Shown here: positions 26,271 through 37,314 of the stretch, piece after piece
Layout of the letters: each line of letters begins with the position of its first letter
Position numbering within the stretch: position 1 is the stretch's first letter
NCBI GenBank assembly: GCA_905183005.1
Contig: CAJJDO010000008.1
Coordinates: 622,927 to 686,926 of the forward strand
Direction: 5' to 3'
DNA from: Paramecium pentaurelia
Taxonomy: Eukaryota; Ciliophora; Oligohymenophorea; Peniculida; Parameciidae
DNA length: 64,000 bases
Notes under the pieces: generated by a model
What the model was told of the DNA's origin: nothing
Database searches by the model: none
What the model saw: the letters and a program-made list of their open reading frames with translations, nothing else
Program-made: the position numbers and the translations under genes

Positions 26271-27960
26271 ATGGGTTAAGCAAATTCATAAAATTTACAA
26301 TAATCAAAAATGGATGTTCCTAAGATCAGTTAGCTATAATTTTGGAAGTAATCTACAGATATTCGATATGGAGAAATTAGAATATTCAAGACTTAAGATC
26401 AACATGCTGTAGCTGTTAAAGATCATATTTTTTAAGATGATGAATAATGGAATTAATTCAAAATAATATAAGAAAAATAAATGGGAAATGTAATTTTTCA
26501 TAATAAATTAAATATAGAAATAGAGCACTCCTTTCTTAATTTAAATGATTGATTTATAACATGTTACAGAAAAGGAACTCTGCACTTAATTAACTTAAGC
26601 TCATAGTGTCTATGAATATTTTGATGAATATTTAGAAAGAGTTATAAATGAATTAGCTGAAACTAAATAATATTTTGAAGAAATTGAAATAGTTGCTATG
26701 TTACATTGTACAGTAATAAACTGAAATCTAAAATTAGTTAATGGCATTATAAAGATTGAATGATCAATAGAAATAACATGGTGACATTAGACCTTTGACT
26801 ATAAGTATGACATCTTTTGCAAAAAGGAGTTAATTTCGTTAGAATCATCCATTTCCAGTTTTTAAATTAACTGACATCTAAGAAATGACAGAAATGAATT
26901 CTTATAGAAGATGCATAGCTAAATAATAAGGTTAGTATAATTTAAGTCCTGAATAATTATCTTCACTTAAACAGAAAGTATTAAGACCAAATATTGATTA
27001 AAATAAATCAGATGTATTTTGTATTGGATTAACGGCATTATAAATGGCAACTTTAAGTTTTATTTAGGACATTTATGATATTCAATCTTATACTTTTAAT
27101 ATGGAAAAATTAGATGATCATCTATTTTTTCTGAAATCTTAATATAGTTCTGATTTATATGAAATAGTTGAATCTTTACTTGTTATGGCTCCTGATAATA
27201 GGCCTAATCCAAAACAAGCTCATGAATTATTACATAGATATAGATTTTAATTAGAAGATTATTTTAGAGTAATAATATAAAATTTACATATATTAGTTCT
27301 CTTCTATTTCTGAATTCATACCAAATTATTCAATTGATTTCAGAGAATAGAGTAATGGATATGGTATTTAAAAATAAAGAGTTGTTGATCAATAATTACA
27401 TGCATCATAAAATTAAGATCCTAATAATTTATATCATTAAGTTGAGGATCTCGATTAAAGAGCTAAAATAGCTTTAAAAAGAAGTTAGGATGCTTAAATA
27501 AGATTCTAAAAATCCCCTACAAAAAAATTGAAAGTTCCTCTTCCTAATTGGGAACCAACTAAAAGTTTACAATAATACTAGAATTTACAACCAATTACTT
27601 TATAAGAAATTCTACCTTTATAAAATAAATAAATGAATATTTAAAGTGATTAAATTATTATATAGGATCCTCCTTCTAATAGACAATCTTTCTTTAAAAA
27701 ATTAACTAACCCCTAATAATATTAATAATAGAATTACAATGAACATGAATAAATCATCCATAATGATGATGAATATGCTTATAATCATTAAGAAATTGAT
27801 GAATAACCAAAATAAAGTTTAGTTGAATAAGTTGAATTAACAAATTCTAATTTAAAAACTTTATAATAAAAACCTATTACAAATTAATATGATAATAACT
27901 AATTTTAATAATAATCATTATTTCAATCAATTAACACTGATTAAAAGAAGTTTCCTTAAT

Positions 27961-28049
<89 letters not shown>

Positions 28050-28736
28050 CAATAACAAAGTTATTCTTAATATTAATAATAATCATATCAATATTCAAAT
28101 CAAGTTTAATCAAAACAATTATAAAATATTGAATAGTAATCATAAGCTAGATCATCAACTTATAATTATCCATCAAATTAAATTAATGAAAGCATGAATG
28201 ATCATCAAAGATCTCCTTATGCTTTATAATAAAGATAGTCTTTAGCATTATCTTAAGATAAAGTGATTACATAATAATTAACAGGATAATAAGTTGAGCA
28301 AACTCTTTAAAATAGGTAATCTATTCGTCAAGATTCATTTGGAGTAGGATCTTAAAGACCATAATAACCATTAGTAGTTCCAAAATCTCCAGAAATAGAA
28401 CCTAAAAATATTTTCCCTTAATTTGAATAAGAAAAATAACCTTAATAGAATTAAAGATCTCCAATTTAACCACTTGAAAGGATTGATGATGAAGAACAAG
28501 AGCCAAATTATAATCCACATTTAACAGAATTAAATGACTCTTAATAAGCAATATCAATATAGAGTAAACCATAAAGTATGAGGGGCACAATGGTAGGTAG
28601 TTAAACTCAATTAAAGGTTCCTCCCTCTGCTGTATCAAGATAATAACGTCCAACAATATAAAAATAGCCAACTACTTCATAGAAAAATATTTATAATCTT
28701 TCATAAAAGAAAAGCAGTAAAATAATAAAAAAATGA
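26271..28736 (+). CDS. Degenerate protein kinase with long polyQ tail
   Basis: About 794 aa with introns of 28, 25 and 28 nt. The N-terminus MGQANS is a good N-myristoylation site. The kinase fold (about 30-320) keeps a VAIK-like lysine (AVAVK) but reads HGDIRP in place of HRDLKP and LTDI in place of DFG; the C-lobe pattern DVFCIGLTALQMA and APDNRPNPKQA is kept. The missing HRD arginine and altered DFG suggest weak or no catalysis. The C-terminal ~470 residues are disordered and Gln/Pro/Ser-rich, with 28 consecutive TAA glutamines (27963-28046). Probably a membrane-tethered pseudokinase scaffold; function unknown. Confidence 0.75.
27963..28046 (+). repeat. (TAA)28 microsatellite coding polyglutamine
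   Basis: Twenty-eight uninterrupted TAA triplets in the frame of the kinase-like gene, read as Gln28 under the ciliate code. In the other frames the same DNA would be poly-Asn or poly-Ile, which explains spurious standard-code ORFs here. Confidence 0.9.
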
Positions 28737-28965
28737 ACTTTAATTATATATAATATTTATTTATTTTCATCTAATTATTTTAGAAAACTAACTTTGAGAT
28801 TAAAATAATAATTAATTGTTACTGTTTTTTTTTAATTTATTAGGTATATTTAACAATACTCAAAATAAAAATTAAATAGTAATAATATATTCTATGTTTC
28901 TAAATTAAAACTTAAGTTTCATTTATTTTATTTCTTTTCTTCTAAATAAAAAATAAAATTATAAA

Positions 28966-30313
28966 ATGGATAAATTGTATAGTTTTAAGGCTAAGACATA
29001 AGTTGGTCACATTAAATAAGTCATTAATTAAGAATAGAAACTATAATTTTATAGTGAAGAAGAAGGTGAAAGTACTAACTCTTAGGATAATACACCAAAA
29101 ACAATTGTAAAAACAAAAGTGAAATCACCAATTTAATAAAATGGATATTAGACAGATGATTCAGATTCTGGAACACCAAAAAACCAAAAACCAAGAAGTA
29201 AATAACCATAAGGTAGCTTTATTTTGTATTTAATTAGCTACTAAAATGTCAAGATTTAGCAATTTAGTAAATACTAAAAAAATTGATGGAGATGTTGAGA
29301 TTGAACCTGAATTCAGTGATAATGAAAAAAAGTAATAGCCTGTTTAAATATAATAATAAGAAGGAAATTATAATATTGAAGAATAAGCTTAAAGAATTTA
29401 ATAAAAACTAAATCAACAACCATAAAACCCAAAGTTAAATAAAACTAAGTATTAGATTAACTATATAATAGACAAGCTGTCTCGATGTAAAATTTAAATG
29501 CTAATTCTGATAATGAGTAAAGTAAGAAGAATTCATAAAATAATGGAAAAGATAAATTAGGCAATCATCCTTTCAGACATTTAATCTTTGGTCCAAATAT
29601 TAATGAATAAACATTCAAAAAACATTTAATTCTAACTCAACGAGGTTTAATTTATGCAAGAAAATGTTTGAAAGGCCCTTCTGATAAATTTATATAATCT
29701 AAGAAGGTTTAACTATCTGAAGCTTATCCAAAGAAAGATCGAGCTCTAATACTAGATTTAGATGAAACCTTGATTCATTCATGCACTCAAAGAGAAAATC
29801 CTTAAGTTTATGTTACTGCTGTTGGAGATTTTGGTGAAGAAGCCAAAGTAAATTAATTGAATAATTTAGATTGGGATTAATATTCGACCTTATACTTCGC
29901 TGTTTCTTTAATAACTATCTCAATATTATACAATATATATTTACACTGCTTCATCTTAAGCATATGCTCAAGCTATTATTAATTATTTAGATCCAACTAA
30001 ATAGTATATATCAGGAATTATGACAAGAAATAATTGTATGGAAACCAAAAATGGATTCTTTATTAAAGATCTTAGATTAATAAGTAATAAAGAATTAAAG
30101 GATATGCTTATTGTAGATAATTTAGCTCATTCTTTTGGATTCTAAATAGAAAACGGTATTCCTATACTTGAATGGCATAATGATTAAAATGACCAAGAAT
30201 TAAAATATTTAATAGATTATTTGATAGAAGCAATTCATTTTCCAGATCTTAGAGAATATAACGTAAAAAAATTAAGACTAGATGATTTAATAGAATTTCA
30301 TATTGAAGAATGA
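28966..30313 (+). CDS. FCP1/SCP-like CTD phosphatase
   Basis: About 425 aa with three introns (25, 23, 22 nt). The first ~220 residues are polar and disordered. The catalytic NIF/FCP1 domain follows with the DxDxT-type motif ALILDLDETLIHSC, then NIRPYTSLFLQQLSQYYTIY and the second aspartate motif in MLIVDNLAHSFGFQIENGIP. These Mg2+-dependent enzymes remove phosphate from serines of the RNA polymerase II tail and other proteins. All catalytic elements are seen, so it is probably active. Closer to small SCP/Dullard-type than to FCP1, as no BRCT follows. Confidence 0.88.
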
Positions 30314-30428
30314 GGTATTTTTATGTTTGAATCATTTAATTTTATTTAGTGTATTCAAAAAAAGGTTTCATCTAATAAAATAAAGTATATTTTACTATAG
30401 AATAAAATAAATTTATAATTAAATAAAA

Positions 30429-31069
30429 ATGTTATTTTTATTACTCATTTTGTAAATCAATGCAATTGAATTCAATTAATCACTAGGAAAAAGAGAGATT
30501 ACTTGTTTTGGTGATAGTCTTACTGAAGGACTAACAGTCATAGGAGAAATAAGTAGTACAATAAAAGACTTTAGTATAAAAATATATGTATGATTTTGAA
30601 TCTATTGCAAGAATCCAATGAGATTTAAAAAAGAAGGGTATTTACATTAAAGTCAAAATGAATTAATACAAAAATTTAAATTTAAAGTGAAATATAACCA
30701 CAATATTCAAATATGTATATAAAATTTAAGCACGTCAACTATTTTATATTCATTAAAATACTATTAAGATGATGAAGAATAATCTTATAAAATTGATACC
30801 TAATTACCTATGACATAATTACAACCAATTGAAAATCTTATGGCTTAAATGAAAATCTCTTATGATATCATAAAGGTAATTAAATGATACAAAAATAGGG
30901 AATGTTTTCAAGTTTAGCAGAAAGATAAGAATAAAGACTTTAATAATTCTAGTAATTGGGATACAGAATAGCAATATCATCAGTAATCTTGCTTCTAGTA
31001 ACAGTCTTAATAACTATATTTGGAACATATAGATATAAAAAAGTTATGAAAAGTAAAAAAATGATTTGA
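30429..31069 (+). CDS. p24/TMED GOLD-domain cargo receptor
   Basis: About 197 aa with 24- and 23-nt introns. Signal peptide (MLFLLLILQINA), GOLD beta domain with CFGDSLTEGLTVIGEIS and the late cysteine strand NIQICIQNLS, a membrane-proximal coiled coil, and one transmembrane helix (AISSVILLLVTVLITIFG) ending in a short lysine-rich cytosolic tail. This is the exact build and length of p24 proteins, which cycle between ER and Golgi in COPI/COPII vesicles. The string GDSL early in the protein is chance, not a lipase motif. Confidence 0.85.
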
Positions 31070-31175
31070 ATTGTCTTCTTAATTAATTTCTATTTTATAT
31101 GATTATATAGATAATAATAATAATAATTTATTATTGAAAAAGAATTTAACAAATATTTATATTAAATTTATAATT

Positions 31176-32350
31176 ATGGAAATCATAGAGGAAGATACTT
31201 GGGTATGTTTAGAAGATAATAGAAATGAATCAAAAATTGTTAAAGTTAGTGAGAAAAAGTATTTAACTAATTTAAAATATTAGAATGGTAGGTTGGAGAA
31301 AACATAAATTTGATATTGGTGTTATTCTTCATAAATAATATAATACATTTTGGAAAATAGATAAATCAAATACTGTTGTAGAAATAACATCAGATTAATT
31401 TTATGATAATGCTGATTTAGATAATTAAATTGATGATGCAAATATTGAAATTACAAAAACAAATAAAGATCTATTTGATTTTAATGATTCTTAAAAATTA
31501 ACTTAAGAAGAGATAATTTAATTAAAATAATAGAAAGAAGGTGAAGAAATTGTTGACGAAGTAATTTAAAATAGTAAGACTTTTGAATAAAAAACTGAAT
31601 TTTCTAAAGCAAAATATTTAAAGAGAAAGAAGGAAAAATATATTTGTTGTTTTATGGTTTTAAAAACAACAATTGAAAATGTTCATAAGACTTAATTTTT
31701 AGAATCTCCATAAAAATTAAAGTAAAAATTTTATATTAAATAAAATAGTTTTATGAGAATCGACAGTTTGGCATTCTTTATGTAATTATCAAGTATTACT
31801 TAAAATTCAAATATCCTTATGTTTGATAATGCTAATGTATAATAATATCTTATTATTTAGGGTGTTGTAGTTTCAGCAGTTGCAGAAAGATTAGATGGTG
31901 AAGGTTCTATTTCAACTGTATTTTGGAATCATAGTAAATCTAATCTTAGAGATTATTTACCAATATAATAAATGAATTTTAATGAAGAAATATTAAAAAG
32001 TATTAAACTAATTAAAAATTTGGAAGATATTGAAAAAAACCAAAATAAATATACTCAGTATAATTTATATATATAATAGTCTTTTGATAGCTGGAGAATT
32101 TAAATTTACAGAAATTATTGAAAAATATTTGAATTTAATAGCAGTAGGAGGAATAATTGTTATATTCAGTACATATTTGGAAAAATTACATGAGGTAGCT
32201 GAATAACTTCTATCTTCTGGTCTATGCAGCAAAATTGATGTTTTAGATAGTTTTCTTAGATATCATTAAGTTTTGGAAAATCGAACTCATCCAAAAGTTG
32301 AAATGAATGCATTTGGAGGCTATTTATTACAAACATACAAATTAAAATGA
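31176..32350 (+). CDS. TRM6: tRNA (adenine58-N1)-methyltransferase non-catalytic subunit
   Basis: About 375 aa with 25- and 22-nt introns. Family stretches: KLTQEEIIQLKQQKEGEEIV, SKTFEQKTEFSKAKYLKRKK and the C-terminal NRTHPKVEMNAFGGYLLQTY. It has the Rossmann-like fold without an intact SAM motif. TRM6 pairs with catalytic TRM61 to make m1A58 in tRNAs, notably initiator tRNA-Met. The N-terminal barrel (ESKIVKVSEKK) is only in frame after removing the 25-nt intron. Starts about 110 bp after the p24 stop and ends 39 bp before the first MFS gene, same strand. Confidence 0.9.
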
Positions 32351-32389
32351 GTACAAATATTACATATTATTAAATCATCATTTTTATTT

Positions 32390-33810
32390 ATGGTGGGTCC
32401 AGAAGAAGCCTTGAAAACATAAGAATATAAAGCTTATCGTTGGCGTTGGTTAGTCTTATTCGCATTTTGCACATTTACGTACTTCTTACATGCATAATTA
32501 GCTTTTCAAATGCACTTGGATTTGTCTAATATTCTCCAATTCTTAGTCTAGCAGCTGAATATTATGGTGTTACTGACTAAGACATAGTTTGGTTTAGCAA
32601 TTGCTACTATATTACATATGTAGTATTTTGTCCATTTACTATACGTCCTCTAGAGAAAAGATTAGACTTGTCCTTATTTCTTGCTGCTTTTGTAACAGCT
32701 TTAGGTATTAAGTACTTAAAAATCATTTAGGTTAATGGTTTATCTACATAGCATAATAAACCTATTCTTTTGCTTTAGTAGGGTTTATTTTAATAGGGAT
32801 GGGTTAGATATTTATTTTAGCAGCACCTGCATGTATATATATTAAATAAGTATAATAGATATATCTGATAGATGGTTTCCAATGCATGAAAGAACTGTAT
32901 CTACAAGTTTAGGTAGTTTTTTCAATTTAGTTGGATTAAATTTTTCTATTGTCTATGCTTCTATCACATTTTAAAATGTGTCTGATCATGATGAAATAGT
33001 AGATTAAATAGATTTCATGAATTTATTATTTGCTATATTTACTACATTAGCCTTTTTATTTTGTATAACAATGATAAGAAATAAACCAGCAACACCTCCA
33101 TCAATATCAGCAGTAATAATAATAAATTATGATAGGCATCTGAAAAAATGTTAATATTGCCATCTTTTAAAAGGGCATTTAGAAGTTTAGAATCAATAAT
33201 GGATTTATTAACATTCTCAATGTTTATAGGTGTATCTTGGGCATATATGGTTGTAATTGCAATTCTCTTGGCTCCATTTAATTATACAACAGAATAAATT
33301 GGTTATGTGAGTATTGTATATGCAGCAACTGGAGCAATAGGTGGAACTTTGGCTAGTATTTATGTAGATTATTAAATAAAAAATAACACAAAACCTCATT
33401 ATGATTATTTAATAAAAGGGTTTTTGACAATAGGAGTAGCTGGTATATTAATAAAAGCATTAATCATTAATTATGTTAATGATACAGTAATTGTTGTATT
33501 GTCTGGAATAATTGGATTTGGATTAAATTCATTTCTTCCATTAGCTTTACAATGTTATATAGAAAAATTATTTCCTTCATTTGAGTTAGTATTAACAACA
33601 GCAATAATGCAAATGTCTAATGTATAATATTCATTAATTATAAAGTTATTTGGTTTTATTTTAAATTACATTTTGATTTTAGAGGTATTTCTTGATGTTG
33701 GATTATGGGTTATTTTAATAGCCATGGGACCATTTTATCTATATTTAATATTTGGATATAAAACAAAGTTCTTACGTTTAGAAATGGAATAATAATCAGC
33801 AGCTGCTTGA
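32390..33810 (+). CDS. FLVCR-like MFS transporter, copy 1
   Basis: About 432 aa, five introns (23, 26, 26, 23, 24 nt). Twelve hydrophobic segments. Features of the FLVCR/DIRC2 family: early LGFVQYSPILSLAAEYYGV, WFSNCYYITYVVFCPFTIRP, and ISDRWFPMHERTVSTSLGSF, comparable to the N-W-F...ER-x-x-A-T segment of FLVCR. Family members carry heme, choline, ethanolamine or other small substrates; the substrate here cannot be read from sequence. The last intron is a multiple of three without TGA and was recognised only by comparison with copy 2, about 130 bp downstream. Confidence 0.85.
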
Positions 33811-33938
33811 TTTTTGATATTTGTTTTTCTTAACAATTGTTATCTTAATTATTTATATATATATTATAATAAAAATAATCATATATTTAATGTTGGTTTA
33901 TAATTCAAGTTTCGATGAGTTTATGTTAAAAGCTAAAC

Positions 33939-35377
33939 ATGATTCAACTGAGGTTCAAATTTATTTATTATTTAAAGAAATAAGAATATAAAGTATATTA
34001 ATAAAGGTGGTTAGTATTATTGGCATTTTGTGCATTTACGTAATGAATCAAATTTAATTTTCAGATTTTGCAATGCCTTGGGTTTTGTGTAATATACTCC
34101 AATTTTAAAAATGGCAGCCTCTTATTATGATGTAGATGAGGATGGTGTTGCCTGGTTTAGCATTTGTTATTATATTACTTATTTTTTACTTGCACCATTC
34201 AGTATTAAACCATTGGATATCAGACTTGATTATTCATTGTTTTTTGCTGCATTTTTAACTTCATTAGGTAATCATATAGTAAATATTAAAGGTTAATGGA
34301 CAATATATTTGGCTCATTAAAATTATGCAATAGCAATGATTGGTTTCGTTTTTATAGGAATAGGTTAAATATTCATTTTAGCTGCTCCAGCATGTAATAA
34401 TAATCTTATTATTTAATGAAATAGATATTTCAGATAGATGGTTTCCGGTTCATGAAAGAACTGTATCCACTTGTTTAGGAAGTTTTTTAAATTTATTAGG
34501 ATTAAATTTTTCTATTTTTTATTCCTCTATAACTTTTGAGGAACTTTCAGGATAATTAGATAATATCATAAAGGAAATAGATTTTATGAATCTAATCTAT
34601 TCTATAATGAATACTGTTGCATTCCTTATGTGTTTATTAATGATAAAAAATAAACCACCTTCTCCTCCTTCTTTTTCAGCTGTAATTATTTATGTAAATT
34701 ATTTTGGCTTCAGAAAAAATGTTAATAATGAAATCATTCAAAAGAGCTTTTAGGAATCTTGAATCTATTTTGGATTTATTTTCAATGTCAATGTTTATTG
34801 GAGCTGCATGGGCCTATATGGTTGTTGTTGCTATTCTATTAGAACCATTTGGTTATAATCAAAAATAAATTGGATATGTGAGTATCGTTTATTGTGCTAC
34901 AGGTACCATCGGTGGAACTATTGCAAGCTTATATATTGATTATCAATTAAAATTGAACATCAAGCCTCATTATGATATACTCAATAAAGCATTTATGACA
35001 ATTGGAATGGCAGGAATCCTAATCAAAGTCTTACTAATTGATATAATTAATGAAACTTGGATAATAATATTCTCAGGAGCTATTGGTTTTGGTTTGAATT
35101 CATTTTTGCCATTAGCTATTTAATGTTATGTTGAGAAAATGTTTCCTTGTTTTGAATTAGTCTTAACTACTCTTATGATGTAAGTTTCAAATGTACTATT
35201 TATTTTGATTCCTAGCTTCTTGGCTTTATTTTGAATTACATTCTTTTTCTAGAAGTATTTCATGATTGCGGCCTTTGGGTAATTCTAATAATACTGGGTC
35301 CATTTTATCTTTACATAATTTTCTTTTTCAAGACTAAATTTAGAAGATTTGAATCTGAACAAGCTAAACCATCTTGA
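33939..35377 (+). CDS. FLVCR-like MFS transporter, copy 2 (tandem paralog)
   Basis: About 436 aa, clearly homologous along the whole length to the gene just upstream, with introns at the same five positions (25, 24, 31, 25, 23 nt) but diverged in sequence. The fourth (34682-34706) ends TTG rather than AG in the only frame-keeping reading, so this copy may use a non-canonical site, contain a sequence error or be damaged. Everything before and after stays in frame and looks conserved. The first ~15 residues differ from copy 1 and the start at ATG 33939 is provisional. Confidence 0.75.
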
Positions 35378-35658
35378 AACATTATCAAAAAAGCAAATTA
35401 AATATATGTATATTCTTATAATTTATAAATATTAAACATTCTAATTTCAATCTTAAAATAAACAAAAATATAACATTATATATAAGATCTTAAGATTAAT
35501 GATAAATAATCTAATTAATTCTTTTATTTAATTCATTTTTAATCAGTTAATTTTAATGAATATTTGGTTAAAAGTATATATTTAATAAGTATAAAGAAGT
35601 CAAATTTAAAAATTAAACGTTAAAAACACAAGTGATTAAAACAATATTGAAAAAAAAC
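35378..35658. other. AT-rich spacer between convergent genes
   Basis: 3' flanks of the second transporter and the coiled-coil gene. No frame or structure seen. Confidence 0.5.
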
Positions 35659-36300
35659 TCAGAGCATTTACAATTGTTGTATAATATTAACTAAATCCTC
35701 CTTTTCTTTGATATGTCTATAAATTTCATTCTGATATTACTATAACAATGAATTAGTCCTATGTACTATCTCTTATAACTAAATAATAGTTTATCTATCC
35801 TTTTCTCTATTTGACAATAATTATGTAGTTTCATTTTGTTATTTCCTTTTAATTGTTTCTTTGTTTGCACTCTTTAATCTAGGTTTTATGCTACTTGTCA
35901 TTGTTGAGTATTATGATAAAGTTGCTTTTTTAAAAAAGTTGCTCTAGATGTTTGCTTATTAATTGGGAGTATAAGCTGCACTTAAGTCTTTTAAGTATTA
36001 TTAAGAAAAACTCTCATGTATAAGCATCTATGAGTAAACTTTAGGTTGAAGTACTTTATTATGTGGACCCACCTTAAGCAATTACTATAAACCATGCACT
36101 ACAATTGATCAAAGTGTCATACTTTAAATTTTATTAGATAGTTGCTTTTAAGATTATTGATTTTTTCCAGCACTTTCAATCTATGAACTTGTTAATCTTC
36201 TATGAAAATTTAATGATTTTTATTTTTCTGGTTCAGGACTAATAGTTTCTTTGCATATCTAATCTTTCATAAATTATGGGATATCTATTTTACTATTCAT
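35659..36300 (-). CDS. Small Gln/Lys-rich coiled-coil protein
   Basis: About 205 aa with one 24-nt intron, which contains the only TGA in the frame. The N-terminal half is polar; the C-terminal 90 residues (REKDRQTIIQLQEIVHRTN...) form a predicted coiled coil. No family recognised. Head-to-head with the DUF2039 gene, with only 20 bp between start codons, so the two must share a very compact promoter. Confidence 0.65.
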
Positions 36301-36320
36301 AAAAATAAACAATTTAATTA

Positions 36321-36873
36321 ATGAAAAAGGGAGCACCAAAATATTAAAACAAAATTGCATTCAAAATGAGATTTCATGACCATTACACAGAGAAGGTTTA
36401 GAATGCCTCTTTAGATAGGTATACTTATAACATTAAATTAGATTATGTGAATTGTGTTTAGCTTAGATTGAATGGAAAATAAAATATGGCAAATATAAGA
36501 CTCCTCATGATTTATCAAGATGTTATAAATGTGAAAAGAAGAATATCTTTAAGGCATACAGAAGATTATGTGATGCATGTTCTGATGAATTAAAATAATG
36601 TTCAAAATGCACAGAACCTATTGAAATAAATAATGATAGTTCAAGTGGTGAAGAAATGGATGAAACACTTAAATGTTTAAGAGAGAGATCAAAAAGAACT
36701 GTCCTTAGAAAAATTGAAAAAGGTAAAAATTCTTTAAATATTTAAAGGTGAAATAACATGGGATAAACATAATAAAAAGTTTATTGATTGTGAAACTGGA
36801 GAATAGATGATTGTTCAATACAAAAAAGATTATATAGATGAAGAAGATGAATAATTATGGGAAGATAATGATA

Positions 36874-36911
<38 letters not shown>

Positions 36912-37229
36912 AATAGTGATGAAAGTGATGAAGATAATAATACAAAACAAAATAAAAAAAAGGTTTAATTCCAAAAACAATAGAAAGGTTAAAAATAAAA
37001 AACTGAATAAACAAAAAAATCAAAAGCTAAAAAAGTTGAATCTAGTGATGATGAGTCAATTAGTGATGAATCAGATGAAGAAAATTAATTCAATTAAATT
37101 TAAAAAATAAATAAAAAAGATCCTTCAATTTATTCAGATGGATCAAATGAAGAAGAAAGAATCAATAGAAGAGAGAAAAATTTTAGATTTTATTTTGATT
37201 AAAAAAATCAATTAAATTAAAATGAATGA
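36321..37229 (+). CDS. C9orf85/DUF2039 family protein with acidic tail
   Basis: About 286 aa with 23- and 25-nt introns. The first 95 residues match the family closely: KVQNASLDRLCELCLAQIEW, KIKYGKYKTPHDLSRCYKCE and KAYRRLCDACS, giving paired CxxC zinc-binding motifs. Family function is unknown. Unlike the short human protein, this one has a long C-terminal extension with Asp11 (36876-36908), Glu/Ser runs and lysine blocks, which looks like a nuclear acidic tail. Family call is strong. Confidence 0.85.
36876..36908 (+). repeat. (GAT)11 coding polyaspartate
   Basis: Eleven GAT codons in the DUF2039 gene, flanked by GAT/AAT/GAA codons. The opposite strand gives a false poly-His frame. Confidence 0.85.
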
Positions 37230-37314
37230 ATTTAAGAACTTAATAATTTTTGTGCTTTATTTCATTTATTTACATTATTATTATTCTTAGTGTCTTTTTG
37301 ATTTTCAAGATTAT

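Noticed and set aside
27889..28197. Poly-asparagine / poly-isoleucine ORFs over the TAA repeat
   Set aside because: They are other frames of the (TAA)28 run, which reads as glutamine in the frame continuous with the kinase-like gene.
30516..30545. GDSL lipase motif (CFGDSLTEG) after a signal peptide
   Set aside because: The rest of the protein is a GOLD domain, coiled coil and C-terminal membrane helix, i.e. a p24 protein; none of the other GDSL blocks or the catalytic D-x-x-H is present.
36781..37023. Histidine-rich minus-strand ORF and methionine-rich plus-strand ORF
   Set aside because: Both are out-of-frame readings of the (GAT)11 polyaspartate tract of the DUF2039 gene.
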